From JAHFJA01 sp964357385 (lineage in GTDB: Bacteria > Patescibacteriota > Patescibacteriia > JACQRZ01), in NCBI GenBank assembly GCA_964357385.1, contig CAYHKW010000004.1, forward strand, positions 1 through 30,846: a stretch of DNA of 30,846 bases. The letters are read 5' to 3'. Under the pieces are notes generated by a model. It made no database searches. It had not been told where the DNA came from and was given only the letters and a program-made list of their open reading frames with translations. How positions within the stretch are numbered: position 1 is the stretch's first letter; each line of letters opens with the position of its first letter. The position numbers and the translations under genes are program-made. Shown in pieces: positions 30,816-30,846 of the stretch.

Positions 30816-30846
30816 ATTTTTTCATAAACCTCTCGGGCTGTGCGGA
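30806..30846 (-). CDS. C-terminal fragment of a gene cut by the right edge
   Basis: The minus-strand frame ending at TAA (30808-30806) reads ...RTAREVYEKMKV, which looks like a natural helical protein end. The overlapping terminator supports a gene ending here. Only 12 residues are visible, so neither identity nor reality can be settled. Confidence 0.35.
   Translation of the reverse strand, partial: RTAREVYEKMKV

Noticed and set aside
1..30846. CRISPR arrays, insertion sequences, rRNA genes, or prophage genes
   Set aside because: No regularly spaced repeats, transposase motifs, rRNA segments or phage structural genes were seen on either strand by eye.

Overview
This window reads as part of the chromosome of a Candidate Phyla Radiation bacterium (Candidatus Patescibacteria, most likely a Parcubacteria-type lineage). 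The evidence is a large signal-peptide S-layer protein built from CPR-style beta domains, an ECF sigma factor paired with a DUF5667 membrane protein, a nucleoside diphosphate kinase enlarged by insertions, a ComEC channel separated from its metallo-hydrolase, dense gene packing, and many starts without a Shine-Dalgarno sequence. TGA is a stop codon and RF2 is present, so UGA-recoding lineages (Gracilibacteria, Absconditabacteria) are excluded. The lineage is inferred from gene content, not from a marker-gene tree.

Layout. Positions 2-3724 hold the 3' part of a very large protein joining a glycosyltransferase-like domain to a C-terminal protein-kinase-like domain. An accessory stretch follows on the minus strand: an unrecognised 330-aa protein and a HepT/MntA toxin-antitoxin pair (3791-5809). 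Next is a compact minus-strand translation cluster, in transcription order smpB, ssrA (tmRNA), infC, rpmI and rplT (8028 down to 5883). On the plus strand come an AI-2E-family permease and a DUF4143 ATPase whose promoter overlaps a pair of inverted operator-like sites. The surface locus follows: ECF sigma factor, DUF5667 protein, a strongly structured leader RNA, a 1509-aa S-layer protein ending in a clear terminator, a membrane-anchored TPR protein, a secreted subtilisin with C-terminal FG-GAP repeats, an extended-SDR sugar-nucleotide enzyme, and an HtrA-type protease. After that come prfB with its programmed +1 frameshift, a second sugar-nucleotide epimerase, comEC, a DacA-type carboxypeptidase, the ComEC-like metallo-hydrolase and ndk. 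The right end is on the minus strand: a secreted, membrane-anchored beta-rich protein, engB, a 23-aa lysine-rich ORF ahead of engB, and the last codons of another gene.

How the genes may work together. The middle of the window is dominated by envelope functions: S-layer, glycan precursor enzymes, secreted proteases, peptidoglycan trimming and DNA uptake. An ECF sigma factor with its putative membrane partner sits immediately upstream of the S-layer gene. The left-centre cluster groups trans-translation (SmpB and tmRNA) with initiation factor 3 and two ribosomal proteins.

A recurring sequence-level feature is a good -10 box ending 6-8 nt before the ATG (mntA, smpB, the AI-2E permease, the subtilisin, dacA), which predicts leaderless mRNAs. 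I used it to choose several starts. All functions are assigned by reading motifs by eye; no database search or folding program was run.
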